Source: Planctomycetota bacterium (GTDB lineage Bacteria > Planctomycetota > Phycisphaerae > UBA1845). From it: 6,419 bases of DNA. Shown piece by piece: positions 1 to 6,311 of the stretch. The notes below the pieces were generated by a model, which saw only the letters and a program-made list of their open reading frames with translations, made no database searches and was not told the origin of the DNA. Each line of letters begins with the position of its first letter. Within the stretch, counting starts at the first letter, position 1. The DNA lies in the NCBI GenBank assembly GCA_022561415.1, contig JADFRH010000143.1:1-6419 (forward strand), written 5' to 3'. Made by a program: the position numbers and the translations under genes.

Positions 1-417
1 TACTATCTTCTTAACAAATCCTTGACTTATGTGTTTCTGTGCTCCACCATAACTTTGATCAATGACTTTACTTCTTATTGAGCTCAAATAATAATACAAG
101 TACTTTGGAATATGTGAAGACGAAGGAAGTATCCCTGTAACAGACTGATTTGCGCAAGCTACAATTTTTAATAAAGCAGTCACACCTGTAGTTGCGCCAG
201 TTAATGCTATCAAAACTGAATCCATAGGCATCATCCTCGCAGCGCTATTCTTGAGTCCCGCCTTAGTAATTAACTTTGAAGAAGCATGAATAATTCCCTG
301 ATTAAGATCACCTGAGTTCAGCCAAGGGATTTCTCCGTCCCAATATGATGAGATACGTGTGGAGGGTGTTCCTCCAGTAATTACCTTTGCGAATTCTTCA
401 ACACGTAAGTGTTTCAT
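1..417 (-). CDS. hsdS: Type I restriction-modification specificity subunit HsdS, N-terminal part (runs off left edge)
   Basis: HsdS recognises the DNA target and docks the methylase and nuclease subunits of a type I restriction-modification complex in the cytoplasm. The ATG at 417-415 opens a frame that stays open to base 1, giving 139 residues. It begins MKHLRVEEFAKVITGGTPS and continues with a WDGEIPWLNSGDL stretch (about residues 26-38), the typical opening of a target recognition domain. A GATTG-type turn lies near residue 76, and near the edge is GGAQKHISQGFVKKI (about residues 124-138), the usual end of the first recognition domain before the central helix. Full HsdS proteins have about 400 residues, so the central helices and second recognition domain lie outside the window. 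The start lies one base after the hsdM stop codon, so the two were translated together. Base composition is AT-rich, unlike the DNA beyond 935. Confidence 0.92.
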   Translation of the reverse strand, partial: MKHLRVEEFAKVITGGTPSTRISSYWDGEIPWLNSGDLNQGIIHASSKLITKAGLKNSAARMMPMDSVLIALTGATTGVTALLKIVACANQSVTGILPSSSHIPKYLYYYLSSIRSKVIDQSYGGAQKHISQGFVKKIV

Positions 418-418
418 G

Positions 419-913
419 CTATAATTTCTTTAGCTCAGAGATATTAGCAATTATTTCCTTTTCCAATGTTTCAATCTTTTCTAGAATTACATTGGAATCC
501 TCATACCGCACTTCGTCGTACACAACTTCTTTGTAGCGATTGATACTCAAGTCAAAGTCGTTTTCAACAATCTCTTTTTTCTCAACGTAGAAGAACTTGC
601 TCTTGCGATCATTCTCTGTTTGTTTCTTGCGCGCGTTCCACTTCGCAACAATATCAGGTAAATCGTTATCTTTGATCTTGGTACGTTTGTCATCCAAACT
701 GTAGCCGTCTGCCTGCATGTCAGAGAACCAGACTTTCTCCGTCTCGCCACCTTTGACAAACACCAAAATCGCAGTACTCACTCCGGCGTACGGTTTGAAT
801 ACGCCGCTCGGCATAGAGACAATGCCTTGGAGTTCACAATCATTGAGAAGCATCTTGCGAGCCTGTTTATGAGCTTTACTCGAACCGAATAGCACACCAT
901 CCGGCACAATCAC
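419..913 (-). CDS. hsdM: Type I DNA methyltransferase subunit HsdM, C-terminal part only (5' truncated)
   Basis: HsdM is the N6-adenine methyltransferase subunit of type I restriction-modification systems. From the GTG at 913 there are 164 residues, including IVPDGVLFGSSKAHK, SMPSGVFKPYAGVSTAILVF and GYSLDDKRTKIKDNDLPD, which are hallmarks of the HsdM C-terminal half. The family match extends seven more codons upstream, to about 934 (KTGGRAA before the GTG), and then meets an in-frame TAG at 937-935. The GTG is therefore only the first possible start of a broken gene. Family members have about 480-500 residues; the missing part holds the SAM-binding motif and the catalytic NPPF-type motif, so this fragment should not methylate DNA. 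The tail (last 25 residues, IETLEKEIIANISELKKL) is predicted helical. hsdS follows one base after the stop. Confidence 0.92.
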   Translation of the reverse strand: MIVPDGVLFGSSKAHKQARKMLLNDCELQGIVSMPSGVFKPYAGVSTAILVFVKGGETEKVWFSDMQADGYSLDDKRTKIKDNDLPDIVAKWNARKKQTENDRKSKFFYVEKKEIVENDFDLSINRYKEVVYDEVRYEDSNVILEKIETLEKEIIANISELKKL

Positions 914-929
914 GGCGGCCCGTCCGCCG

Positions 930-940
930 GTTTTCTACGA
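930..940. other. Junction between AT-rich restriction-modification DNA and GC-rich chromosome
   Basis: HsdM similarity read leftward from here starts abruptly at about 934. A different, also incomplete protein similarity (a receiver-like remnant) ends at the TAG at 937-935 in the same minus-strand frame. GC content rises sharply across this point apart from a short GC-rich stretch inside the HsdM code. No inverted repeat, target-site duplication or transposase is visible. It may be a real recombination or deletion scar in the genome or an assembly join; sequence alone does not decide. Confidence 0.6.
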
Positions 941-1113
941 CAAGAACCATTCTAGGGTTCCGAAATTCTCCGGCAAGTCATGGTCGAGGCATAGCTGCGC
1001 CGGTTCGTCGTCGGCGAGGAGCATCGAATCCAGCCGTCAGGGCGGCGGAAGCGGCTCGAGGCCTGCGACCGTTGACGAAAATCCCCGGCGTCCGGTAGGA
1101 TAACCACGTTACG
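935..1113 (-). pseudogene. Frame-broken remnant of a receiver-like (cyclic-phosphate-processing type) domain
   Basis: Two short minus-strand stretches in different frames resemble consecutive parts of a small stand-alone receiver domain. The upstream piece, near 1110-1065, reads NVVILPDAGDFRQRSQ, like the first strand and acidic turn of such proteins. The downstream piece, about 1024-935, reads LADDEPAQLCLDHDLP followed by GTLEWFLS and TAG; the LDHDL motif is characteristic of the cPRec type of receiver domain. An in-frame TGA precedes the second piece, so at least one frameshift separates them, and the final 40 or so residues of the domain are absent. The gene ends exactly at the junction with hsdM. 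This reading rests on short motifs only; chance similarity of the first piece is possible, while the LDHDL piece is more persuasive. Confidence 0.35.
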
Positions 1114-1352
1114 CCTGCGACTTTGGCCCTTCCAAGCGGCGGCCCGCCCGAGGTTCATCGTGCTCGTTTTCGTGCCGATGGGGTCTCCGGGAGCGAGGCG
1201 GTCTTCGGTGGTTTGAAAGCGGCGCCGACGCGGGTAAGATTGCGGGTACAAAAGGTTGATTCGCCCTTTCTTGGAAGATGCCAGGGTCTTTCGCGTGGCA
1301 CCGACAGGCGCGCGGCGGGCGTCTGCGGCGTGATCCGGGGCACAGGAATTCG
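1114..1352. other. Non-coding stretch before the membrane-anchored protein
   Basis: About 240 GC-rich bases with no convincing gene. Open frames here have arginine- and proline-rich translations with no family resemblance, as expected by chance at high GC. A possible promoter lies at 1213-1240. Confidence 0.5.
1213..1240 (+). promoter_or_regulatory. Possible sigma-70-type promoter
   Basis: TTGAAA at 1213-1218 matches five of six bases of the -35 consensus. TAAGAT at 1235-1240 matches four of six of the -10 consensus, with a 16-base spacer. It lies about 110 bases upstream of the start at 1353 in otherwise GC-rich DNA. Confidence 0.35.
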
Positions 1353-2039
1353 ATGAAAGCACAACGAAAGCACGACCTGAAGGAAAACGAGCTGATTCAC
1401 GCGCTGGGGCAGGGTCGCAAGTATCTCGACCGGAACGGGCGGCGGCTCGGGACGGCCGTCGTGATCGTCTCCGCGGTCATCGCCGTTACGGCGCTGAGCG
1501 TACGGTCGCAGACCTCCGCCAGAGAGGACCGCTGGCGGCGAATGGGCGAACTCGCCTTCGACACGCCCGAGGTCGGGCGGGATTCACTCGCAACGCTGCG
1601 CACCCTGATCGAGGAGGCGTCGGACGAGACGTTCGTCCGTAGAGGCCTGATTCTGGAGGGTCAAAAATCGCTGGAACTCGCCCTGAAGGTGGCGGCGCCG
1701 CCGGACAACGAGTTCAACGACGGCGCTCGCAAAGCGTTTTCGAAGTTGAGCGACCGATTCGCAGACAGCGCACTCGCGGTCGGGCTTGCCCATCTCGGCC
1801 TGGCGACCGTGGAGGAGAACGCGTTCGTGCTGGATGCCGATCTCGTCCACAAGGAAGCGGCCCGCGGCTACCTCACGAAGGTGGCTAACGATGCGCGTAT
1901 GGATCTGCTGCCGTTCAAGCGCATGGCCATGGATCGTTTGGCCGGGATCGATCAGACGTTCACGCGCGCGATCTTCGACGATCCGATTCCGGAGGAGGCA
2001 CCGGCCGACGCCGACCCACCCGGCACGGACGTGCCGTAA
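1353..2039 (+). CDS. Membrane-anchored TPR-like protein, hypothetical
   Basis: A 228-residue protein with one membrane segment. The N-terminal cytoplasmic part (about 1-31) begins MKAQRKHDLKENELIHALGQ. A hydrophobic helix spans about 32-50 (LGTAVVIVSAVIAVTALSV), and the remaining 178 residues should lie outside the inner membrane. That part is rich in alanine and leucine helices, with repeated short helices around 65-190 that resemble tetratricopeptide-type scaffolds such as YfgM-like proteins. The last 20 residues are acidic and proline-rich. The frame is open back to 1278, but the ATG at 1353 is preferred: AGGA lies eight bases upstream, and the extra 25 residues would be arginine-rich and unlike a protein start. 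Proteins of this shape are frequent in Planctomycetota; their function is unknown to me. A role as a scaffold or chaperone at the membrane is inference. Confidence 0.8.
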   Translation: MKAQRKHDLKENELIHALGQGRKYLDRNGRRLGTAVVIVSAVIAVTALSVRSQTSAREDRWRRMGELAFDTPEVGRDSLATLRTLIEEASDETFVRRGLILEGQKSLELALKVAAPPDNEFNDGARKAFSKLSDRFADSALAVGLAHLGLATVEENAFVLDADLVHKEAARGYLTKVANDARMDLLPFKRMAMDRLAGIDQTFTRAIFDDPIPEEAPADADPPGTDVP

Positions 2040-2110
2040 GCACCGTTCCCGCGTTTCCCCCATTCCTTGCCGTTTCCTTCTCTCGTGGTTTGCCTGGGGT
2101 CTCTTCGCGG

Positions 2111-2139
2111 TTGCACATTCGGCGTCTCTCGCATAGAAA
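2111..2139 (+). promoter_or_regulatory. Weak promoter candidate before the DUF4091-like gene
   Basis: TTGCAC at 2111-2116 and TAGAAA at 2134-2139 are separated by 17 bases and lie about 65 bases before the ATG at 2206. The match to sigma-70 consensus is partial. The intergenic stretch 2040-2205 is noticeably less GC-rich around 2130-2160 than its surroundings. A small hairpin (GGGGC, three-base loop, GCCCC at 2180-2192) lies between it and the start codon. Confidence 0.25.
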
Positions 2140-2205
2140 CCCATCATAGTAAGGGACAAACGGCCACACTGGAGCGCCGGGGGCCTCGCCCCATACAGAG
2201 TACAC

Positions 2206-5109
2206 ATGCCCTCCTCATTACGACATTGCGGTGTTCGACGTCGGCGCTTGCGATCTGTGAACGTGCTCGGCGCGGTGGTTATCGCGGCAATCTGTGGATG
2301 CGAAACCGGATTTCCGACCGCCGCCCCCACGGACCGCCCCAGACGAATGGCACCCCGCGCCGTCGCCCGAGCGACGGACGCGACGACGATCCTGATCGGC
2401 GACGGTCCGTTTCGCCGCAGCGTTGCGCTGGCCGGCGCGATCAATGAAACCGTGAGTTTTCGTTTCAGCCTTCAGGTCGGCGCCAAGCCGATCCCTGCGG
2501 CCGGTCTGGTTGCCGGTGCTTTCCGGTCGGACATGATGCGCGTCGATTCGAGCGCGATCGAGGTCTATCGGATGCACCGGGTGTCGGCCGGGCGCCTGCC
2601 CGGTTGGAACATTCGGTTGATCACCCCGGCCCGGCGACGCGCAGAACCGCTCGACGTGTTGGTGCCCATCGGTGCGCCGCGCGGCGGACTTCCCGAGACG
2701 CTGGAGCCGGGCCGGACGTATCACTTCTGGGTTGATGTGAACGTCCCGAAGGGCGCCTTCGAGGGCAGGTACACGTCGAGCCTTGTGCTGACGTCCGGCG
2801 AGCGCCCCGTCGGCAGCATAGACCTCGAGCTCGAGGTGTGGCCCTTCATTCTCCCCGACCGAATCGACGTACCTCTGATCGCTGAACTCGATCATCGGGT
2901 GCTGTTTGGCCACCACGTTCGGCATCGGGGTCGTTCGGTTACGTTCGTTACGGATGATTGGCGGTTGTCGCCAAAGCGCCGCGAGCTCGATCGTCTTCTG
3001 CGCGTCACGCTTCAGCAACTTCAGCGCCATCGGCTCACGCCCATACTCTCCCGGCTCACCCCGGCCGTGACCATCAACGCACGCGGAACGGTCTCCGTCG
3101 ACTGGGAGGCGTACGACGCGGTGGTCGAGCCGCTGTTGAGCGGGCGGGCGTTCTCGAACCGGGTTCCGGTGTCGCACTGGCCCATCCCCGTGCAGGCGGT
3201 GCTGTCTTCACCGCAGCCGCGGGCTTGGCTGGCCTCGCCCGAGCGCGTCGGGCTGCTTCGGCAATACCTCGCCGAGTGTGCCGCTCACTTCGACGACAAG
3301 GGCTGGCTCGATCGTGCGTACACCACGGTTCCCGGCGCGGCCGTGTACGGCGCCGAGTCGATCGGCGCATTGCGAGAGTTCGTCGAGGTCGCGACGGCGG
3401 CCGATGAACGCCTGCCGATCGTCTCTCGGCTCTGGCCTCAGGACATGGCGCCCTACGGCTGGACCGATTATGCCTGGACCGATTTTTCCACCGGCATCGA
3501 CATTTGGCTTCCGCCGGCGCAGTTTTACGACCCGGTCCGCATGGCGGCCGCGCGCTCCGCCGGTCAGCGAACCTGGCTTTCGATCGATCGTCCGCCGTAT
3601 AGCGGGTCGACGGCCGTCCAGGCACCGCCGGCACTGACCAAGGTTCTGACGTGGCAGGGTGAACGGCTCGGCGCTCAGGCCGTGTTTCTGGGGGTGATCA
3701 ATCGCTGGCCTCTGGGTCGGGAGGATGTCACGCCGACCGAGTGTGTCGAAGCCGATCCGAACGTTCTGCTCTACCCCGGTCGCCCGTTCGGTCTGTCCGA
3801 ACCGGTTGCATCCGTGCGGCTGAAATATCTTCGGCAGAGTGCAGAGAGTGCGGCCTATCGGGCTCTGCTCCGCGAGCACGGCTTGGGTCATGTGGTGTCG
3901 GCCCTGTCGAGCGCGGTCGCTTCCTACGGCGGAACCGAGGCGTATCGCACGCACTTTGCGGACGCGCGACCGATAGGCTTCTCCGTCGACGATTCCCATT
4001 TCGACATGGCGCGGCGAATCATGGCCGGCGAGCTAATCAAGAAGGTTCAGATTCGCCGCGGCACCCCGCCGGTTGACGACTTCAAGGCGACGGCCATGTG
4101 GCGCCGTTTCATGCCGGCGACCAGAGGCATGCATCTCAGTGTCGACGGCGTTCGCATGCGCCTGATCGGCCCGCGCACGCAGTGGGAGGCGGAGGCGGAG
4201 TGTACCGTGACCGTCACCAACGGAACCCGACTGCCCACGGCCGGTACCATCGGCGTGACCGGTCCGCTGGCGCCCGCCTGGACGACGAACGACGTGGATC
4301 AGCCGGTGGGGCTGATTCGACCGGGTAGTTCGCGGCGGATCATGCTGATCGCCGAACTGAACGGACTGCCGACAAGCCCGGTCGGCGCGTTTACTCTTCC
4401 CGTTGCGTTTACGACGGACAAGGGCGATACATCGCGCGTCGAGGCACGGGTCGCGCTGATCACGGCCGTGCCGTTCGACGGGACCGTTCGTATCGACGGC
4501 GATCTCTCCGACTGGCCGCCCGGTCTGGCGAACGTGGCCTCGGACTTCCGATCGATCTCGCAAGCGGAATCTCCCGTGGAGGGAGACACCGGCGCGCGAC
4601 CGGCTCATCGCACGATCGCATTCGTGAGGCGCGACTCGGAGTATCTGTATATCGCGATCAACAGCGAATACGACGGTCCAGTCAGTCTGCCGAGCTCGCG
4701 CCGCAACCGCGTCGACTACGACGACATGATTCCCGTCGGGGAGGAACTCGTCGAGGTGCTGATCGACCCGCTCAACGCCGGAACGCGCACGCCGGAAGAC
4801 CTTTATCACATTGTGGTGAAACCCTCCGGGAGCTACCTCGTGGAGAAAGGGATCCGGTTCGAGCCGCCGTGTGGGGCTCGTTCGCCCTGGCCCGTCGACA
4901 TCGTGGTCTCGGCCAGAACTTTCTCGGACCGCTGGACCGTTGAGATGCGAATTCCGCTCGAGGCGTTCGGCGACGACGAAGTGGGGCATACGATCTGGGG
5001 CTTCAACGTCACCCGGTTCGACGTCGCCCGGCAGGAGTTCAGCACCTGGTCCGGCGCGCGAGGCAATGCCTACGATCCGCTATCGCTGGGAAATCTCTAC
5101 CTACCGTAG
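2206..5109 (+). CDS. Putative lipoprotein with DUF4091/GH123-like core and CBM9-like C-terminal domain
   Basis: A 967-residue exported protein. Residues 1-32 form a signal with an arginine cluster (11-16), a hydrophobic core (20-29) and a possible lipobox ending IC-G-C32. Residues about 60-215 form a beta-sandwich with HFWVDVNVPKGAFEGRYTSS (173-192) and VWPFILPD (211-218), the signature of the domain preceding DUF4091/GH123-like barrels. Residues about 220-565 form the barrel-like core, ending in LLYPGRPFGL then VASVRLKYLRQS, the DUF4091 pattern. Residues about 640-755 look like an Ig-type sandwich. Residues about 756-967 (FDGTVRIDGDLSDWP onward, WTVEMRIPLEAFG, WGFNVTRFD) resemble a CBM9-like sugar-binding domain. 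GH123 enzymes cleave N-acetylgalactosaminides, but the site expected to hold the Asp-Glu pair reads TTVPGAAVYG (373-382), so activity is doubtful. The role is probably carbohydrate binding or processing at the cell surface. The ATG at 2206 has only a weak ribosome site; GTG codons at 2257 and 2263 are alternatives that would keep the hydrophobic core. Confidence 0.82.
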   Translation: MPSSLRHCGVRRRRLRSVNVLGAVVIAAICGCETGFPTAAPTDRPRRMAPRAVARATDATTILIGDGPFRRSVALAGAINETVSFRFSLQVGAKPIPAAGLVAGAFRSDMMRVDSSAIEVYRMHRVSAGRLPGWNIRLITPARRRAEPLDVLVPIGAPRGGLPETLEPGRTYHFWVDVNVPKGAFEGRYTSSLVLTSGERPVGSIDLELEVWPFILPDRIDVPLIAELDHRVLFGHHVRHRGRSVTFVTDDWRLSPKRRELDRLLRVTLQQLQRHRLTPILSRLTPAVTINARGTVSVDWEAYDAVVEPLLSGRAFSNRVPVSHWPIPVQAVLSSPQPRAWLASPERVGLLRQYLAECAAHFDDKGWLDRAYTTVPGAAVYGAESIGALREFVEVATAADERLPIVSRLWPQDMAPYGWTDYAWTDFSTGIDIWLPPAQFYDPVRMAAARSAGQRTWLSIDRPPYSGSTAVQAPPALTKVLTWQGERLGAQAVFLGVINRWPLGREDVTPTECVEADPNVLLYPGRPFGLSEPVASVRLKYLRQSAESAAYRALLREHGLGHVVSALSSAVASYGGTEAYRTHFADARPIGFSVDDSHFDMARRIMAGELIKKVQIRRGTPPVDDFKATAMWRRFMPATRGMHLSVDGVRMRLIGPRTQWEAEAECTVTVTNGTRLPTAGTIGVTGPLAPAWTTNDVDQPVGLIRPGSSRRIMLIAELNGLPTSPVGAFTLPVAFTTDKGDTSRVEARVALITAVPFDGTVRIDGDLSDWPPGLANVASDFRSISQAESPVEGDTGARPAHRTIAFVRRDSEYLYIAINSEYDGPVSLPSSRRNRVDYDDMIPVGEELVEVLIDPLNAGTRTPEDLYHIVVKPSGSYLVEKGIRFEPPCGARSPWPVDIVVSARTFSDRWTVEMRIPLEAFGDDEVGHTIWGFNVTRFDVARQEFSTWSGARGNAYDPLSLGNLYLP

Positions 5110-5129
5110 CGAGCGTCGCGTCGAAGCCT

Positions 5130-5174
5130 GTTGAACAACCTCTTCAACCTGTGGGACCGACTTTCCAGTCGGTC
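5130..5174 (+). terminator. Two adjacent hairpins after the DUF4091-like gene, terminator-like
   Basis: The first hairpin pairs GTTGAA (5130-5135) with TTCAAC (5143-5148). The second is a perfect eight-pair stem, GACCGACT (5155-5162) with AGTCGGTC (5167-5174), closed by a TTCC loop. They lie 20-65 bases after the stop codon at 5109. No run of T follows (ATTCTG), so this is not a classic intrinsic terminator. It could stabilise the 3' end, act as a non-canonical terminator, or be a dispersed repeat unit. Confidence 0.4.
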
Positions 5175-5210
5175 ATTCTGCCTGCTTCCGACCGGTGAAA
5201 ACGCACAGAT

Positions 5211-5238
5211 TTGATCCGCCCCGCCCACCGCATAGGAT
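5211..5238 (+). promoter_or_regulatory. Possible promoter for the prepilin-like gene
   Basis: TTGATC at 5211-5216 and TAGGAT at 5233-5238, separated by 16 bases, each match four of six consensus positions. Transcription from here would give a leader of about 80 bases that contains the hairpin at 5269-5290. Confidence 0.25.
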
Positions 5239-5268
5239 TGAATGACGTGCGGTTCCTCCGAGACTCGT

Positions 5269-5290
5269 CGGCCGGTGCGGGGACCGGCCG
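5269..5290 (+). promoter_or_regulatory. Strong GC hairpin in the leader of the prepilin-like gene
   Basis: CGGCCGGT (5269-5276) pairs perfectly with ACCGGCCG (5283-5290) around a six-base GCGGGG loop. The same segment contains a direct repeat of GGCCGGTGC (5270-5278 and 5286-5294). It ends 34 bases before the ATG at 5325, so it would sit in the untranslated leader and could influence translation or termination. This regulatory role is inference. Confidence 0.35.
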
Positions 5291-5324
5291 GTGCTTGTTG
5301 CGACTCACGTTGATGGGGCAGCCG

Positions 5325-6155
5325 ATGATCCGACGTTCGATAGGTATCCATGGCAACCGCGAAGCGTTTACGCTGATCGAGCTGTTGGTCGTGATCTCGA
5401 TCATCTCGCTGCTGATGTCGATCCTCATGCCCTCGCTCAGTCGCGCGCGAGACCAGGCCAAAGGCGTTCACTGCCGTGCAAGACTGCACGAGTTCGGGAC
5501 GGCGATCGCGACGTACGAGAACACGTCCGGCGGTCTGCTTCCGCCCGCGCAGTGGTCCCCGGACCCGACCGGCCTTCAACCCGAGGCCGACACGAGCGCC
5601 GGCGAGCCACCGATTCATTATGGGTGGACCGAGATTCTTTTCTCGTATGTCTACAAGGAGCAGGTCAACCTGCCGGTCAGTTATCCCGTGCAACGCAACA
5701 TCGACGCGCGCCGGTGGGAGAAGTATTTCATCTGCCAGGCCGTGATCGACGACGGCGTGACCAGCGGTCACTACCGCGTCTATCTTCCCGCGTGGAGCGG
5801 TGGTTACGCACTCGGACCGGACGGCGTCTACCGCGACACGACGCCGGCGAACCCGGCACGCTCCGCCAACCGCGACGCGGTCCGTCCCAAGCTGCCGCTG
5901 ATCGGCGACGCCAACGAGCATTCCGAACGCGGCGACGGACTCGGCGACGACGAATGCAGCTACATCGACGCGGGCGAGGCGAACCACGCCGGCTCCGACG
6001 GCGGGTTCAACGGCAACCGCTTCTCCGACCGCCACTACGGCGGCACCAACTTCCTGTATCAGGACTTCCACGCCGACTGGAACACGCGGCTTCGCAAGGA
6101 GTTGGCCCGCGACTTCGACCTCAACGGCGTCATCGACATCGCGACCGCGCCGTAG
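5325..6155 (+). CDS. Prepilin-like protein with N-terminal methylation motif and H-X9-D motif
   Basis: A 276-residue protein of the type IV pilin/type II secretion pseudopilin class. The leader MIRRSIGIHGNREA is followed by FTLIELLVVISIISLL (from residue 15). Prepilin peptidase should cut after Ala14 and leave an N-methylated Phe; Glu19 is the conserved Glu5 of the mature protein. The hydrophobic helix spans about 15-35 and continues into SRARDQAKG. Near the C-terminus, H237YGGTNFLYQD247F matches the H-X9-DG motif of planctomycetal prepilin-type proteins, but Phe replaces the usual Gly. The frame is open from 5211. The ATG at 5325 is preferred because GGGG lies six bases upstream and it gives a normal short basic leader; the ATG at 5313 would add four residues. 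Such proteins are very numerous in Planctomycetota, and their exact role is unknown. Confidence 0.87.
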   Translation: MIRRSIGIHGNREAFTLIELLVVISIISLLMSILMPSLSRARDQAKGVHCRARLHEFGTAIATYENTSGGLLPPAQWSPDPTGLQPEADTSAGEPPIHYGWTEILFSYVYKEQVNLPVSYPVQRNIDARRWEKYFICQAVIDDGVTSGHYRVYLPAWSGGYALGPDGVYRDTTPANPARSANRDAVRPKLPLIGDANEHSERGDGLGDDECSYIDAGEANHAGSDGGFNGNRFSDRHYGGTNFLYQDFHADWNTRLRKELARDFDLNGVIDIATAP

Positions 6156-6185
6156 CCGGCGAAAGCGGGCCGAATCCGCCGCCGG
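6156..6185 (+). terminator. Terminator-like hairpin after the prepilin-like gene
   Basis: Immediately after the stop codon, CCGGCG (6156-6161) pairs with CGCCGG (6180-6185). Inside it, GCGG (6165-6168) pairs with CCGC (6176-6179), leaving an AAA bulge on the left side and a seven-base loop. No T run follows, so Rho-independent activity is uncertain. Confidence 0.35.
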
Positions 6186-6243
6186 GTCAGGTTACCACCG
6201 ACCTACGATGGGCGGTTATTGGCCGAATTCGTCCGTGCAGAGG

Positions 6244-6273
6244 TTGCACGGTCATGCCTGGTTGCGTTACACT
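6244..6273 (+). promoter_or_regulatory. Possible promoter for the PtsN-like gene
   Basis: TTGCAC at 6244-6249 and TACACT at 6268-6273 are separated by 18 bases and lie about 40 bases before the ATG at 6312. The gene follows a hairpin and a 156-base gap, so a promoter of its own is expected. Confidence 0.3.
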
Positions 6274-6311
6274 CCGTGCTTCGCATTTTGGGCGTGGTGG
6301 GTTCCGGCTTT

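Noticed and set aside
1123..1356. Plus-strand open frame of 77 codons before the membrane-anchored protein
   Set aside because: Its translation has no family resemblance or ribosome site and is arginine-rich, as expected by chance at this GC content; it also overlaps the better supported start at 1353.
900..1400. Transposon or integron boundary at the composition change
   Set aside because: I saw no terminal inverted repeats, target-site duplication, tRNA attachment site or recombinase gene near the boundary.
1584..2444. Long minus-strand open frame of 286 codons opposite the membrane-anchored protein
   Set aside because: It lies antisense across two better supported genes and their gap; its translation is rich in Arg and lacks recognisable domains.
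2218..3177. Minus-strand open frame of 319 codons opposite the DUF4091-like gene
   Set aside because: It is a shadow of the GC-rich coding strand; the plus strand carries recognisable domains.
5097..6071. Minus-strand open frame of 324 codons opposite the prepilin-like gene
   Set aside because: The plus strand encodes an unmistakable prepilin leader and H-X9-D motif; the opposite translation is a low-complexity mix of Val, Ala and Arg.
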